Source: Wolbachia endosymbiont of Tyrophagus putrescentiae
Lineage (GTDB): Bacteria; Pseudomonadota; Alphaproteobacteria; Rickettsiales; Anaplasmataceae
Length of the DNA: 64,000 nucleotides
Assembly: GCA_030441635.1 (NCBI GenBank)
Contig: JAUEMM010000003.1
Span: forward strand, 47,884-111,883
Direction of reading: 5' to 3'
Shown here in pieces: positions 17,214 to 29,821 of this stretch. The notes under the pieces were generated by a model that was not told where the DNA came from, did no database searches, and saw only the letters and a program-made list of their open reading frames with translations. The stretch's first letter is position 1; each line of letters begins with the position of its first letter. Both the position numbers and the translations under genes were made by a program.

Positions 17214-18089
17214 ATGATTATGCTAACTTCGATACGTATAGATAATAGTACTAGCCTTACACAGTATATTGCTAAGGTGCAAGGATTTCCTATCCTGTCT
17301 CAGGAAGAGGAAATGCAGCTAGCAAAAAATTGGCATGAATACCAAGATATTTCATCTGCACATAAATTAATTACAAGTCACTTGCAGTTAGTGGTAAAAA
17401 TTGCGATGGGACTAAAGAATTATGGGTTATCTCTAATGGATTTGATCATGGAAGGAAATATTGGTCTGATGCAGGCAGTTAAAAAATTTGATCCTACCCT
17501 AGGATTTCGTTTTTCAACTTATGCGGTATGGTGGGTTAAGGCTTCAATGAAAGATTTTATATTAAAGTCTTGGTCATTTGTAAAAATAGGTACAACACAG
17601 GCACAAAGGAAGTTATTTTTTAGTTTACGTAAAGTAAAAAAAAGGATTTTACAATACTCAAATAGAGAAGCTTTGAGTAGTGAAGAGGTAAAAGCAATAT
17701 CCAATGAGCTATCTGTGTCTGAAGAGGATGTAAAACAAATGAATTTGCGTTTGGCACGCACAGATGCTTCATTAAATGAAAGAATAGGTCATGAATCAAC
17801 TACGGAATTGCAGGACGTAATTCCTTGCAGTTCGCTAAGTCAGGAGCTCGTTTGTCAAAATCAAGAAGAAAGAAAGCTAAAAGAAAGGATTTTAAGAGAT
17901 GCGTTAGCAAGTTTGAATGAAAGAGCACGAGATATTTTTATAAGCAAGTACTTGTCTGACCGGCCTAAGACTTTGGATGAGCTAAGTAAAAAATATTGTG
18001 TCTCAAGAGAAAGAATAAGACAGCTTGCTGAACAAGCTATGGGTAAGGTAAAACAATATATACAATCAGAGATTTCAAGATATGCGTAG
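17214..18089 (+). CDS. rpoH: RNA polymerase sigma-32 factor RpoH
   Basis: 291 residues from the ATG at 17214. The frame is open to a TTG at 17169, but family proteins begin just before the LTQYIAKVQGFPILSQEEE segment. Region 2 includes ITSHLQLVVKIA, MEGNIGLMQAVKKFDP and RFSTYAVWWVKASM. The RpoH box is visible as QRKLFFSLRKVKKR. Region 4 ends with a helix-turn-helix (LDELSKKYCVSRERIRQLAEQAM). It directs heat-shock and protein-quality genes and is one of very few sigma factors kept in Wolbachia. The downstream ialB gene overlaps its end by 8 bp. Confidence 0.95.
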   Translation: MIMLTSIRIDNSTSLTQYIAKVQGFPILSQEEEMQLAKNWHEYQDISSAHKLITSHLQLVVKIAMGLKNYGLSLMDLIMEGNIGLMQAVKKFDPTLGFRFSTYAVWWVKASMKDFILKSWSFVKIGTTQAQRKLFFSLRKVKKRILQYSNREALSSEEVKAISNELSVSEEDVKQMNLRLARTDASLNERIGHESTTELQDVIPCSSLSQELVCQNQEERKLKERILRDALASLNERARDIFISKYLSDRPKTLDELSKKYCVSRERIRQLAEQAMGKVKQYIQSEISRYA

Positions 18090-18594
18090 TTTTTATATAT
18101 TTTTGTTATTTTTTTCAGTAAGTGCTTTTGCATCTGTTACTGATGTACAGCTTAAAGAAAAGCATAGGGATTGGCATGTGTATACTGCATTAGAAGATGG
18201 GGAAAAAATATGCTATATGGTATCTTACCCCAAAAAGGAAGGTGAAACTGACAGAAAGCCATATATCACAGTTAGTTACATTGATGACAAAATAGATGAA
18301 GTAAGTGTCACTTCTGGTTTTCAATATGACAGGGAGCCTATAACTCTTCATATAGATAGGAAAATAAAGTATATGCTGCCTATAATAGATGGAGGTTTTG
18401 CATGGGCGGAGGATACAAAGACGGATCGAGACTTAGTTCTCAGAATGAAGGGAGGACTGTCAATGGTAGTCTCTGGAAAGAAGAAAGGAACAACAATTAA
18501 TGACACTTATTCTCTTCTTGGATTTCAGAATGCGTATAAGAAAATGCATGAATTGTGTAAAAAAACGGATGAAAAAGTAGTTAATAAAAAATGA
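18082..18594 (+). CDS. Invasion-associated locus B (IalB) family periplasmic protein
   Basis: 170 residues with a signal peptide (MRSFYIFLLFFSVSAFA). The IalB pattern is recognisable: DWHVYTAL, a Cys in KICYMVSYPK, PYITVSYIDDK then DEVSVTSGF, a FAWAEDT strand, LRMKGGLSMVVSGKKKGTTINDTYSLLGFQNAYKKM. IalB of Bartonella was linked to erythrocyte invasion; in other alpha-proteobacteria the role is unclear. Two Cys, one early and one near the C-terminus, could form a disulfide. The start overlaps rpoH by 8 bp and the stop overlaps the next start (ATGA), so the three genes are probably coupled. Confidence 0.8.
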   Translation: MRSFYIFLLFFSVSAFASVTDVQLKEKHRDWHVYTALEDGEKICYMVSYPKKEGETDRKPYITVSYIDDKIDEVSVTSGFQYDREPITLHIDRKIKYMLPIIDGGFAWAEDTKTDRDLVLRMKGGLSMVVSGKKKGTTINDTYSLLGFQNAYKKMHELCKKTDEKVVNKK

Positions 18595-19241
18595 GTAATA
18601 TTGAGATTAATGGTCCGGAGATTTGTGACGCTGGCAATAAGAAAAATTTAGTTATTTGCCTTCATGGTTGGGGATCAAGTGGAGAGAATCTTATCCATCT
18701 TGCTAAATTGATGAGTAAGTTTCTTCCTGATTCGCATTTTGTAGCTCCCAATGCTCCTTTTAGGAGGGAAGTAGGCGATGGCTACCAATGGTTCAGTTTA
18801 GAAGATCGTAGTGAAGAAGCGTTGTATAATGGCGTAAAGAGTGCTGCTTCAATTTTAAATAACTTCATCGATAAAAAACTTAAAGAGCTGAATTTTAAGG
18901 ACTCACAACTCTCTTTAATAGGATTTTCTCAGGGTGCGATGCTTGCAATACATACGTCTTTGACTCGAACGCAACCTTGTGCATCTGTTGTTGCGTATTC
19001 CGGAAGATTCATTGCACCTTCTCGAGTTGCACCAGAAATCAAGTCAAAACCTAATATATGTGTTATTCATGGGGATGCCGATGATGTTGTTCCTTTTTCA
19101 TCTCTTGATCTAGCAGTCAGGGCTTTAAAGGATAATGGAGTAAAAGCTGAAGGGCACCCAATCCATTCCCTAGGGCATATAATCAATGATGAAGGCATAA
19201 GACTAGGAGTAGAATTCATCAAAAAAAACTTTAGAGATTAA
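18591..19241 (+). CDS. Alpha/beta hydrolase, phospholipase/carboxylesterase family
   Basis: 216 residues. Family features: LHGWGSSGENL (oxyanion region), APFR then YQWFSL, the nucleophile Ser113 in GFSQGAMLAI, Asp around 165 in HGDADDVVPF and His196 in SLGHIINDEG. It resembles E. coli YpfH and bacterial carboxylesterases related to acyl-protein thioesterases. No signal peptide, so it acts in the cytoplasm. It is the last gene of the bolA-grxD-rpoH-ialB cluster with ATGA overlap to ialB. Confidence 0.85.
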   Translation: MSNIEINGPEICDAGNKKNLVICLHGWGSSGENLIHLAKLMSKFLPDSHFVAPNAPFRREVGDGYQWFSLEDRSEEALYNGVKSAASILNNFIDKKLKELNFKDSQLSLIGFSQGAMLAIHTSLTRTQPCASVVAYSGRFIAPSRVAPEIKSKPNICVIHGDADDVVPFSSLDLAVRALKDNGVKAEGHPIHSLGHIINDEGIRLGVEFIKKNFRD

Positions 19242-19255
19242 ACTTTCTACAATTT

Positions 19256-20665
19256 TTATACTGCCTCTTGAACATTTTGTCCTCTGAAAAGTATTTTTAC
19301 TCTTTCAAGAAAAGTAGGCGGTGTTTCAGGAATGTTTACTTTATCTATTACCGAACTGATCGCCTCTTTTATATCACCACCCGTTATTAATTCCTTTAGC
19401 TTATGTTTTATAGGACCTCTACCAACTTCCTTACCATACTTATCGTAATAGTCTTTATATAAAGTACTAAAGACATACTGCCTTGCATCTTCGATTGATT
19501 CATTGATGCTCTCCCTTCTTGGAGGGTCTATATCACGATTAAAGTAAAAATTGTCAAAATTATCTTTCAGAATTCTCATTTTTTTGCAGTTATACTTTTG
19601 AAGAAACTGCTGTGTAATTTCAGGCATTTTTTCATATACATGAGAATTCACTTCGACAGTAAAGTTATTTTTTGCCTCGAGACAACTAAGCGAATAAATA
19701 ACACGATTGAACATTCCAAGATTACATTTACCATTTCCTTCCTGTAAACGCATCAATAACATACATTTTAAAAGATCCATATCTAATTTTTGCTCTCGAG
19801 CTGCAATTAGAACTAAATTTGCAGCTTGTGTAATGGTAAGACCACTTTTTGATTCTTTCCAAGTTGCGCTATTGGAGTTGTTAAAGTTGAGGTAAAGTTC
19901 TAATAGACCTTTTTGTTGAATTGTAAGCTCATCTGATTTATTTATATAATCCTCAAGTTCCTTATCCAACACATTTCTTTGGTCCCCATGCTTGCTTTTT
20001 AACTCTAAGGCACAATCAATTATGCTATGCTCAAAACTACTCGTATGAATGCTCTGGCTGCCACTTCTAACATCGCTTACGTTGAACAAAAAGCTCAATT
20101 GTTTTACATTTAACCCAAGAGGCGAGAAAAACTTCACTAATGGATATTTTATTAGCTCAAGAAGCACCACTGGAATTAACACTATAGCATTTAGTAGTAC
20201 TAAAGCTATTCTAGCTCCTAGTATTCTTGTTTCAACCAGTATCCTACTAAAGGACGATATCTTCGATGCACAATATAAAAACGGCAATTGAATACAATAT
20301 ATTGAATATATAGAGAAAAACAGAATTTTGTCTTTGGGGCTTATAGTTGGATCATTACATACTTCAGAAAATATGTTATCGTCACTATTTTCGTTTCTGA
20401 AGGATTGATAATTGTTTGTGATTTTCTCTGTGAAGGTAGCGCATACTTTATGTGTAAAATAGCAAATACACCCCACAGCGAACAAAGCAGCTATTAATCC
20501 AAAAAAGGCTAGTACTTCACTTGAGGTTTTTGCAAGAAAAAGTGCATAGAGCATATTTAAAGATTTGTCAAGTAAGATCTCAAACAGAGTGGCCGCTACA
20601 ACAGCAGCAATAAATAACGCAACACAACAACAAATAACTAAAAACTTCTTCAAAATTGGATTCAT
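19256..20665 (-). CDS. Lineage-specific membrane-anchored protein, paralogue of the 23207-24412 product
   Basis: 469 residues from the ATG at 20665, which has a GAGG Shine-Dalgarno; a TTG at 20680 is less likely. The N-terminal 200 residues hold four or so hydrophobic helices (about 8-28, 45-65, 110-125 and 145-165). The rest is soluble and charged. Around residues 265-335 a module reads LTITQAANL, then AAREQKLDMDLL, then GNGKCNLGMFNRVIYSLSCLE. The same order of motifs occurs in the protein at 23207-24412. I do not recognise a named family. The topology, a membrane anchor with a large soluble domain, is compatible with an effector or envelope protein, but nothing proves it. Confidence 0.65.
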   Translation of the reverse strand: MNPILKKFLVICCCVALFIAAVVAATLFEILLDKSLNMLYALFLAKTSSEVLAFFGLIAALFAVGCICYFTHKVCATFTEKITNNYQSFRNENSDDNIFSEVCNDPTISPKDKILFFSIYSIYCIQLPFLYCASKISSFSRILVETRILGARIALVLLNAIVLIPVVLLELIKYPLVKFFSPLGLNVKQLSFLFNVSDVRSGSQSIHTSSFEHSIIDCALELKSKHGDQRNVLDKELEDYINKSDELTIQQKGLLELYLNFNNSNSATWKESKSGLTITQAANLVLIAAREQKLDMDLLKCMLLMRLQEGNGKCNLGMFNRVIYSLSCLEAKNNFTVEVNSHVYEKMPEITQQFLQKYNCKKMRILKDNFDNFYFNRDIDPPRRESINESIEDARQYVFSTLYKDYYDKYGKEVGRGPIKHKLKELITGGDIKEAISSVIDKVNIPETPPTFLERVKILFRGQNVQEAV

Positions 20666-20739
20666 TATAAACAACCTCAATAGCCAATATTATTTAGCTT
20701 TAACATAACATTTTAATAGTGTCAAATTTTTTAGTTATA

Positions 20740-21795
20740 TCAACTCAGATCTATATTTACATGTCCCATTTTGCGTTTATTTTTTACCTCCTTTTTTCCG
20801 TATATGGCTAGGCTAGCTCTCTTATCAGCTAAATAATTATAGGAATTATATATATCTTCACCTATTATGTTTTTTGTCATGCAGGGAAAGCGCAATTCTA
20901 CTTCTTGCATAGGCAACCCACATATTGCTCTAACTAGTTGTTCAAATTGACTGATATTACATGCATCTAAGCTCCAATGACAAGAGTTATGGGGCCTTGG
21001 AGCTATTTCATTTACTAGCAGCTCGTTATTTTTAGTAATAAAAAATTCGATAGCTAGAACCCCCACTATATCAAGTGCACACACTATTTTTTCTGCAATG
21101 TGCTTAATTTCTTGAGTTAAATTATCATCTATCTGAGCTGGTACTTTTGAAGTATTCAGTATTCCGTCAATATGATGATTTTCTGCTATAGGGAAGAAGA
21201 TAACTCTACCGTCTTGACCTCTTGCGACAATTATTGAAACTTCCTTTAGTAGGTCAACACTAGCTTCAAGTATATATTGTACATTCCAATCCAGAGAGGT
21301 GAGTTGCTCTATTTGAGGATAGCTGTGAATTACATATTGTCCTTTTCCATCATAACCCATTTCAGTAGTTTTGAGTCTTGCTGGATAGTTAATATTTGCT
21401 AATAGCTCGTCATAGCTTTTTATGCCTTTGTAGTGAGCAGTTTTTATTCCTAGGCTGCTAATAAAATCTTTTTCTCTCAGTCTGTTTTGTGAAATATATA
21501 ATGCTTTTCTGCCAGGATAAAAATCCGCATGCTGTGATACTATATCAATTGCGCTACATGGCACATTCTCGGATTCAATGGTTATCAGATCCACGCTTTT
21601 GGCAAAAGCTTCCAAAGCATTCTCATCGGTAAAATCTGCTATTGTTAAGTTATCAGAGATAGAGCAAACATCTGCATTAGCAAAAATATGTGTCTTTTGT
21701 CCAAGCTTGGCAGCAGCAATGGCCGTCATTTTACCTAGTTGTCCACCACCCATTATTCCTATCACTTTTGTTTCAAAAAAATCTCGTTTGTTCAT
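20740..21795 (-). CDS. purK: N5-carboxyaminoimidazole ribonucleotide synthetase PurK
   Basis: 351 residues from the ATG at 21795; the frame extends 35 codons further upstream but the family starts right before [14 protein letters not shown]. It carboxylates AIR with ATP and bicarbonate in purine synthesis. ATP-grasp features include [30 protein letters not shown], and [18 protein letters not shown] near the C-terminus. A separate purE is not in the window. It is divergent from apaG with a 76 bp shared promoter gap. Confidence 0.95.
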   Translation of the reverse strand: MNKRDFFETKVIGIMGGGQLGKMTAIAAAKLGQKTHIFANADVCSISDNLTIADFTDENALEAFAKSVDLITIESENVPCSAIDIVSQHADFYPGRKALYISQNRLREKDFISSLGIKTAHYKGIKSYDELLANINYPARLKTTEMGYDGKGQYVIHSYPQIEQLTSLDWNVQYILEASVDLLKEVSIIVARGQDGRVIFFPIAENHHIDGILNTSKVPAQIDDNLTQEIKHIAEKIVCALDIVGVLAIEFFITKNNELLVNEIAPRPHNSCHWSLDACNISQFEQLVRAICGLPMQEVELRFPCMTKNIIGEDIYNSYNYLADKRASLAIYGKKEVKNKRKMGHVNIDLS

Positions 21796-21871
21796 TTTTG
21801 TAACGTCCTCAATACTTGAAAAATTTATTAAGAAAGTATATAATAAAATTGTTCTTTCTTTATTTATAAAT

Positions 21872-22276
21872 ATGGTTTTTGAATATACACTAACTACCAA
21901 CTTTGTTGAAGTAGCAGTATTGCCTATATATATTGAAGAACATTCGATTCCCTACGAAAATTGTTATGTGTGGATGTATAGTGTTAAGATAAAAAACAAC
22001 AATAAATCAACCATTCAGTTAATGAGCCGTTACTGGAAGATAATAGATTACACAGGAAAGGTGAATGAAGTGAGTGGTATTGGTGTAGTAGGAGAGCAGC
22101 CTGTAATAAAATCTGGAGAAGTATTCAAATATGCCAGTGGCACATATTTAAATGCACCGTCGGGTATAATGCAAGGTAGATACGAATTTTTAGATGAAGA
22201 AAGCGCAAAAATATTTGACGTGACAGTACCATCTTTTTCTTTAGATAGCCCGTATGCTAATACTAAGCCCCATTAA
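21872..22276 (+). CDS. apaG: ApaG domain protein
   Basis: 134 residues from the ATG at 21872. The frame is open much further upstream, but that part is antisense to purK and is not family sequence. ApaG is a small beta-sandwich domain, associated in enterobacteria with Co2+ resistance and Mg2+ efflux; the biochemical role is unsettled. The family core is plain: [13 protein letters not shown], then [33 protein letters not shown], and GIMQGRYEF. Confidence 0.9.
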   Translation: MVFEYTLTTNFVEVAVLPIYIEEHSIPYENCYVWMYSVKIKNNNKSTIQLMSRYWKIIDYTGKVNEVSGIGVVGEQPVIKSGEVFKYASGTYLNAPSGIMQGRYEFLDEESAKIFDVTVPSFSLDSPYANTKPH

Positions 22277-22359
22277 TTTTTTGTACTATGAATGCAGAAA
22301 GTGTATAATTTAGAAAAATTTGACACTTATGTTTTTAATTATAAAATAATCCTTTAGTT

Positions 22360-23088
22360 ATGGCTGGTCATTCGCAATTTTCAAACATAAAACATCGCAA
22401 AAACGCGCAGGATGCTAAGCGTTCTCAGAAATTTACAAAGCTTATTAGAGAAATAGCAGTTGCTGCGAAGTCAGGATTACCTGACCCTGAATTGAATCCA
22501 CGTCTTCGCTCTGCGATATTTGCTGCTCGTAAAGAAAATCTGCCAAAAGATAAGATAGACACAGCAATCAAAAATGCAACGGGTAATGTTGCTGGTGAAA
22601 ATTACGAAGAAATTCAGTACGAAGGTTATGGGCCTGCAGGGACTACATTAATTGTACATGCCCTGACAAACAATCGTAATCGCACTGCTTCTGAAGTGCG
22701 TTATATTTTTTCTCGTGGTGGTGGCAATTTAGGAGAGACAGGAAGCGTTAGCTACCTTTATAATCATGTGGGTCTAATTATCTGCCAGGCAGAAGGTATA
22801 AGCCTTGACGATTTATTTAATTTTGGAATTGAGTTAGAAGTATTGAATGTTGAGGAAAATAGCTCAGAAAAATCATATATTATAACCTGTGAAGTAAAAG
22901 ACTTTGGAAAAGTGCGTGATGCTTTCTATACAAAATTTGGGGAGCCAGAACTTGCACGTCTTTCATGGCAGCCAAAAGACCTGATTGAAATTAATGATAA
23001 AGAGTTAGCTGACAAAATATGTGCATTGGTTGAAGCGCTAGAGGATAATGATGATGTGCAGTATGTTGAGGGTAATTTTACCTGCTAA
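22360..23088 (+). CDS. YebC/PmpR family transcriptional or translational regulator
   Basis: 242 residues, full length. The N-terminus MAGHSQFSNIKHRKNAQDAKRSQ is near-identical to the family signature. The central EGYGPAGTTLIVHALTNNRNRTASEVR and the FSRGGGNLGETGSVSYLY segment are intact. YebC proteins bind DNA in some bacteria; recent work points to a role on ribosomes at proline-rich stretches. It stands alone between apaG and the membrane-anchored paralogue. Confidence 0.95.
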   Translation: MAGHSQFSNIKHRKNAQDAKRSQKFTKLIREIAVAAKSGLPDPELNPRLRSAIFAARKENLPKDKIDTAIKNATGNVAGENYEEIQYEGYGPAGTTLIVHALTNNRNRTASEVRYIFSRGGGNLGETGSVSYLYNHVGLIICQAEGISLDDLFNFGIELEVLNVEENSSEKSYIITCEVKDFGKVRDAFYTKFGEPELARLSWQPKDLIEINDKELADKICALVEALEDNDDVQYVEGNFTC

Positions 23089-23206
23089 AGACTTTAGAGA
23101 ATATTAATCATTTCTCTTAAAAATTCCATTGATTTAATTAGCAATAGTATTGCTTTGATAATAATGATTGCTATAATACATTAATATATCATGGTAAGGA
23201 GGTGGT

Positions 23207-24412
23207 GTGTTAGCAAATAATGGAATAAATGATGGAATAGGTAGAATACAGAATGCTTATGCTGAAACTGGAAAAATTAAAAGATTTTTTAATGCAATTC
23301 TTATAATAGCTATAGCCTCTCCATTACTTCTTGCTGTGCAATTCTCTTTTATACTTAAAATCATAAGCTACTTTTTAAAGCCTGAGCAAAATGAGACAAA
23401 GTTACTTGCTTGGCCTAAAAATATTATTAGAGGAATATTAGGTGCTATCTTGTATGCATGCATTGTTGCTTCTGTCTTGTTGATAGCGTTACCTGTGCTT
23501 TGTCTTTACCTTTTAAATTATTCGCTTGCTACAGAAATACAACTTTTTGAGAGAATGTGGGAAATTCCAGAAGAAGAATTGGATAATGTAGTGGGAAATA
23601 TACTAGGTATTGTCCCTCAAACTACTCACAATCCAAGAGCTGTTTCTAGTGTGAATTTAAGTGTAGATAGGCTTATAGAAAGATATAAAGGGAAAATAAG
23701 TAAGGAAGAGTTTTATCGACAACTAGATAGAGAAAATACAAATGAAATCGAAAAATATATTAAACTATCAGATGAGTTTGATGATGATAAAAAATCTAAT
23801 GCTTTTAAATGTTTGAAATTTATTAATAATACAACAGGTAATAGTTTTAAAGACAGTTATAGCAAATTGACACTAAAACAGATAGCTATATTGTGCTGGA
23901 AAGCATGCGAAGATAAGAATATAGGAATGGAGGGTCAATCCACTCCTTTGAGTGATGAGGATATAAAGAATAGAAAGGATATGTTTATTCGCGGTTTAAT
24001 AGATGCTGCGACGACTTACGGTAATGGAGGTCAAAGTTGTGCAGGGGGCACTTTTAATAAAATGGTTGAATCGTTAGCTGGGTTGCATCCACTAGTGGTG
24101 ATTACGCTAAACAAACAAAAAGCCATAGAGATGATTAAAGAAACTATAACTCAGGGATTTCCTGGCTTGGTAAGAGAGAATCTCAAAAATCTTCCTGCGA
24201 AGGAACGAAAAGCAGTGCGAGAGGAGTTAAATGAATTGCCAATTATATCACCTTTAATGGCTAGGTTTATTATCACTGCATTTGAAGCTGTGAGTAAACA
24301 GTGTGATGAATTTAAAAGTACTCTAGGCGAAGATACTGCAAAAGAAGTGGTAGACACTTGTATTAGCAATTTGTCTTGTGTTTCACTAGAAGATCAAACT
24401 CAGACAGTCTGA
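23207..24412 (+). CDS. Lineage-specific membrane-anchored protein, paralogue of the 19256-20665 product
   Basis: 401 residues from a GTG preceded by an unusually strong Shine-Dalgarno (TAAGGAGGT at 23195-23203), with a short spacing. Two hydrophobic stretches (about 28-53 and 72-105) anchor a hydrophilic domain. Residues about 220-300 carry SKLTLKQIAIL, WKACEDKNIGME, then GGQSCAGGTFNKMVESLAGLH, which aligns in order with the module of the other protein. Charged linkers (EFDDDKKS) and a late Cys-containing tail follow. No family is recognised. The two genes flank purK, apaG and yebC on opposite strands. Confidence 0.65.
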   Translation: MLANNGINDGIGRIQNAYAETGKIKRFFNAILIIAIASPLLLAVQFSFILKIISYFLKPEQNETKLLAWPKNIIRGILGAILYACIVASVLLIALPVLCLYLLNYSLATEIQLFERMWEIPEEELDNVVGNILGIVPQTTHNPRAVSSVNLSVDRLIERYKGKISKEEFYRQLDRENTNEIEKYIKLSDEFDDDKKSNAFKCLKFINNTTGNSFKDSYSKLTLKQIAILCWKACEDKNIGMEGQSTPLSDEDIKNRKDMFIRGLIDAATTYGNGGQSCAGGTFNKMVESLAGLHPLVVITLNKQKAIEMIKETITQGFPGLVRENLKNLPAKERKAVREELNELPIISPLMARFIITAFEAVSKQCDEFKSTLGEDTAKEVVDTCISNLSCVSLEDQTQTV

Positions 24413-24468
24413 TGTATATTAATTTTAAAGCATATAGTGCAAAAATGTTGCTAGTACGCGCAATTTGA

Positions 24469-26877
<2,409 letters not shown>

Positions 26878-26902
26878 TAAGCATATCTGAAAAATGTAGG
26901 GG

Positions 26903-26931
26903 TTGCATATATTCTATATTTGGTATATAAT
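26903..26931 (+). promoter_or_regulatory. Sigma-70-type promoter of the manC-like gene
   Basis: TTGCAT at 26903-26908 (4 of 6 to consensus) and TATAAT at 26926-26931 (6 of 6) are separated by exactly 17 bp. The start codon of the next gene is 40 bp downstream of the -10 box, leaving a short leader. This is the clearest housekeeping promoter I found in the window. Confidence 0.6.
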
Positions 26932-26971
26932 TTAACTATTGAAGTTAAGTTTTTAACCATTAGGTAAAAAT

Positions 26972-28228
26972 ATGCGCCCTGTTATATTATGTGGTGGCGA
27001 CAGCAGTAGATTATGGCCGTTGCCTAAGCCAAAACAGTTTCAGAAAGTGTTCAATAGTAGCAACACTATGCTAAAAGATACTTTGTTGAGATTAAAAAAA
27101 GATTATAAGTCACCTATCATTACTACTAATGCACAATATAAATCGTTAGTAATGCAAGATTTGCATGACCTGGAGGATTATAGGGTAATTTTAGAACCAG
27201 TTAAGATAGGAACAGCAGCGGCGATATTGATTGCGGCTCTTATTTCAGATGAAAATGAGGTGATGCTTGTTTTACCTTCAGATCATTTTATAGGCAACTT
27301 GAATAATTTTCACTTTTCTGTTGATAAGGCATGCCAAATAGTTCGTAAAACTGATGCTATAGTTACCTTTGGAGTGAGATATAATGAGTTCAATCCTGAA
27401 TATGGCTATATTAATGCTTCTTATGACTGTAATAATGAATGTCATATAGTACATAATTTTTTAGAGAAACCTGCACATGAGTTAAAAGATTACAATTACT
27501 GGAATTCTGGGATTTTTGTCTTAAGAGCAGGACGCTATATAGATGAAATTAAAAAACTTGCTCCAGATTTATATGAGTTATACAGTGCTAGTTTTGTACA
27601 AGAGGAAAAATTTTATTATTTAAATAAGCAGGATTTTGAACAGGTTCAAAATATATCTATAGATCATTTGGTGATGGAAAAGACGCAAAATGTTGCAATG
27701 ATAGAAGCTGATTTTGATTGGGTAGATGTTGGAACATGGAATGCAATGCTCGAACTAAGTAGGAGAGAAGAGCTCTTAGCTAAAATTGAATTTACTTCAA
27801 ACCTAAAACCTAGAGTAACTTCAAAGGTTTTACACAAGAGTTTGATCTCGTTTATTAATAAAATTAAGGATATAAAAGTGATAAAAACAGAAGCCAAACC
27901 CTGGGGATTTTTTGATATTGTTTTAGTAGGTAGTAATTTTCTCGTAAAGTACCTTTTTATCAATCCATTGAGTTGCACTTCGAAGCAGTTTCACAATTAT
28001 AGGGATGAATATCATATAGTATTATCTGGTGTTGGGCATGTTGGTCTAAACGACAAAGTTTATGCTGTAGAGCCAAATCACGTAGTAGAAATTCCAAGAT
28101 ATACTTCTCATAGAATTCAAAATAAAAATGCAAACCTTCCTCTTGAAATAATAGAGTTTCAAGTAGGAGAATATTTATCTGACGACGATATAGTAAGATT
28201 GGAAGATCTTTATGGAAGAACGGCATAG
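26972..28228 (+). CDS. manC: Mannose-1-phosphate guanylyltransferase with C-terminal cupin domain
   Basis: 418 residues. The nucleotidyltransferase domain starts RPVILCGGDSSRLWPLPKPKQF, a slightly shortened version of the usual GG-GTRLWPLSR-PKQF loop. It continues with VLPSDHFIG, FNPEYGYI, FLEKP, NSGIFVLRAG and FDWVDVGTWNAML. From about 310 a cupin of the mannose-6-phosphate isomerase type follows (KPWGFFDIV, then EIPRYTSHRIQN). It would make GDP-mannose from mannose-1-phosphate. Wolbachia lacks classical lipopolysaccharide, so the glycan that uses GDP-mannose is unclear. It is convergent with mdh, with no gap between stops. Confidence 0.88.
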   Translation: MRPVILCGGDSSRLWPLPKPKQFQKVFNSSNTMLKDTLLRLKKDYKSPIITTNAQYKSLVMQDLHDLEDYRVILEPVKIGTAAAILIAALISDENEVMLVLPSDHFIGNLNNFHFSVDKACQIVRKTDAIVTFGVRYNEFNPEYGYINASYDCNNECHIVHNFLEKPAHELKDYNYWNSGIFVLRAGRYIDEIKKLAPDLYELYSASFVQEEKFYYLNKQDFEQVQNISIDHLVMEKTQNVAMIEADFDWVDVGTWNAMLELSRREELLAKIEFTSNLKPRVTSKVLHKSLISFINKIKDIKVIKTEAKPWGFFDIVLVGSNFLVKYLFINPLSCTSKQFHNYRDEYHIVLSGVGHVGLNDKVYAVEPNHVVEIPRYTSHRIQNKNANLPLEIIEFQVGEYLSDDDIVRLEDLYGRTA

Positions 28229-29227
<999 letters not shown>

Positions 29228-29278
29228 TCAAGAAAATCTAATTCTATTAGCATGTTTAAATAACAATAAAATAGGAGA

Positions 29279-29821
29279 TTATTTTTTGCCTTCCCATGGT
29301 GATAAATTGTCAAACGTACGAAAATCTTGCGGTAAATCTATAGGATTATATACAACTTTTTTTGCTTGTGGGTCGTATATCACTTCTTCATAGCCAGTAA
29401 GAGGGAAGTCTTTCAGCATTGGGTACCCCTTGAATCCATAGTCAGTTAGAATCCTGCGGAGATCAGGGTGTCCAGAAAACTCTACCCCATACATATCAAA
29501 CACCTCACGCTCAAACCATGAAGCTGTACTAAATATTTTCGTTATACTTGGAGCTGATTCTCCTTCAGATAACTGCAGCTTAACGTGCGCTCTAGTGTTA
29601 TGGACTACGCTGAGTAAGTTATATATTACCTCAAAACGCTTCTCTCTATCAGGATAATCGACAGCAAAAATGTCAATTAGCAGTTCAAACCTGCATTTTT
29701 CATCATCGCGCAAGAAAAATAAATGCTCCTTAATGTCACCAGGAGTTGAGTGTACAACAGTAGTACGATCATCTGCTTGAGTACATTCGCACTTAAGTTT
29801 TTTTTGTATGTATTTATCCAT
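29279..29821 (-). CDS. nuoC: NADH-quinone oxidoreductase subunit C
   Basis: 180 residues. It is the 30 kDa peripheral-arm subunit of complex I. The signature [26 protein letters not shown] is complete, followed by [12 protein letters not shown]-like text ([14 protein letters not shown]). It starts inside the end of nuoB (8 bp overlap) and is last of a nuoABC cluster; nuoD is not adjacent here. Confidence 0.96.
   Translation of the reverse strand: MDKYIQKKLKCECTQADDRTTVVHSTPGDIKEHLFFLRDDEKCRFELLIDIFAVDYPDREKRFEVIYNLLSVVHNTRAHVKLQLSEGESAPSITKIFSTASWFEREVFDMYGVEFSGHPDLRRILTDYGFKGYPMLKDFPLTGYEEVIYDPQAKKVVYNPIDLPQDFRTFDNLSPWEGKK

Noticed and set aside
21578-21871. N-terminal extension of the ApaG reading frame
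   Set aside because: The frame is open, but this part is antisense to purK and does not belong to the ApaG family; the ATG at 21872 gives the correct domain start.
21796-21900. Upstream start for PurK
   Set aside because: It would add 35 residues overlapping the divergent apaG start; the family begins at the ATG at 21795.
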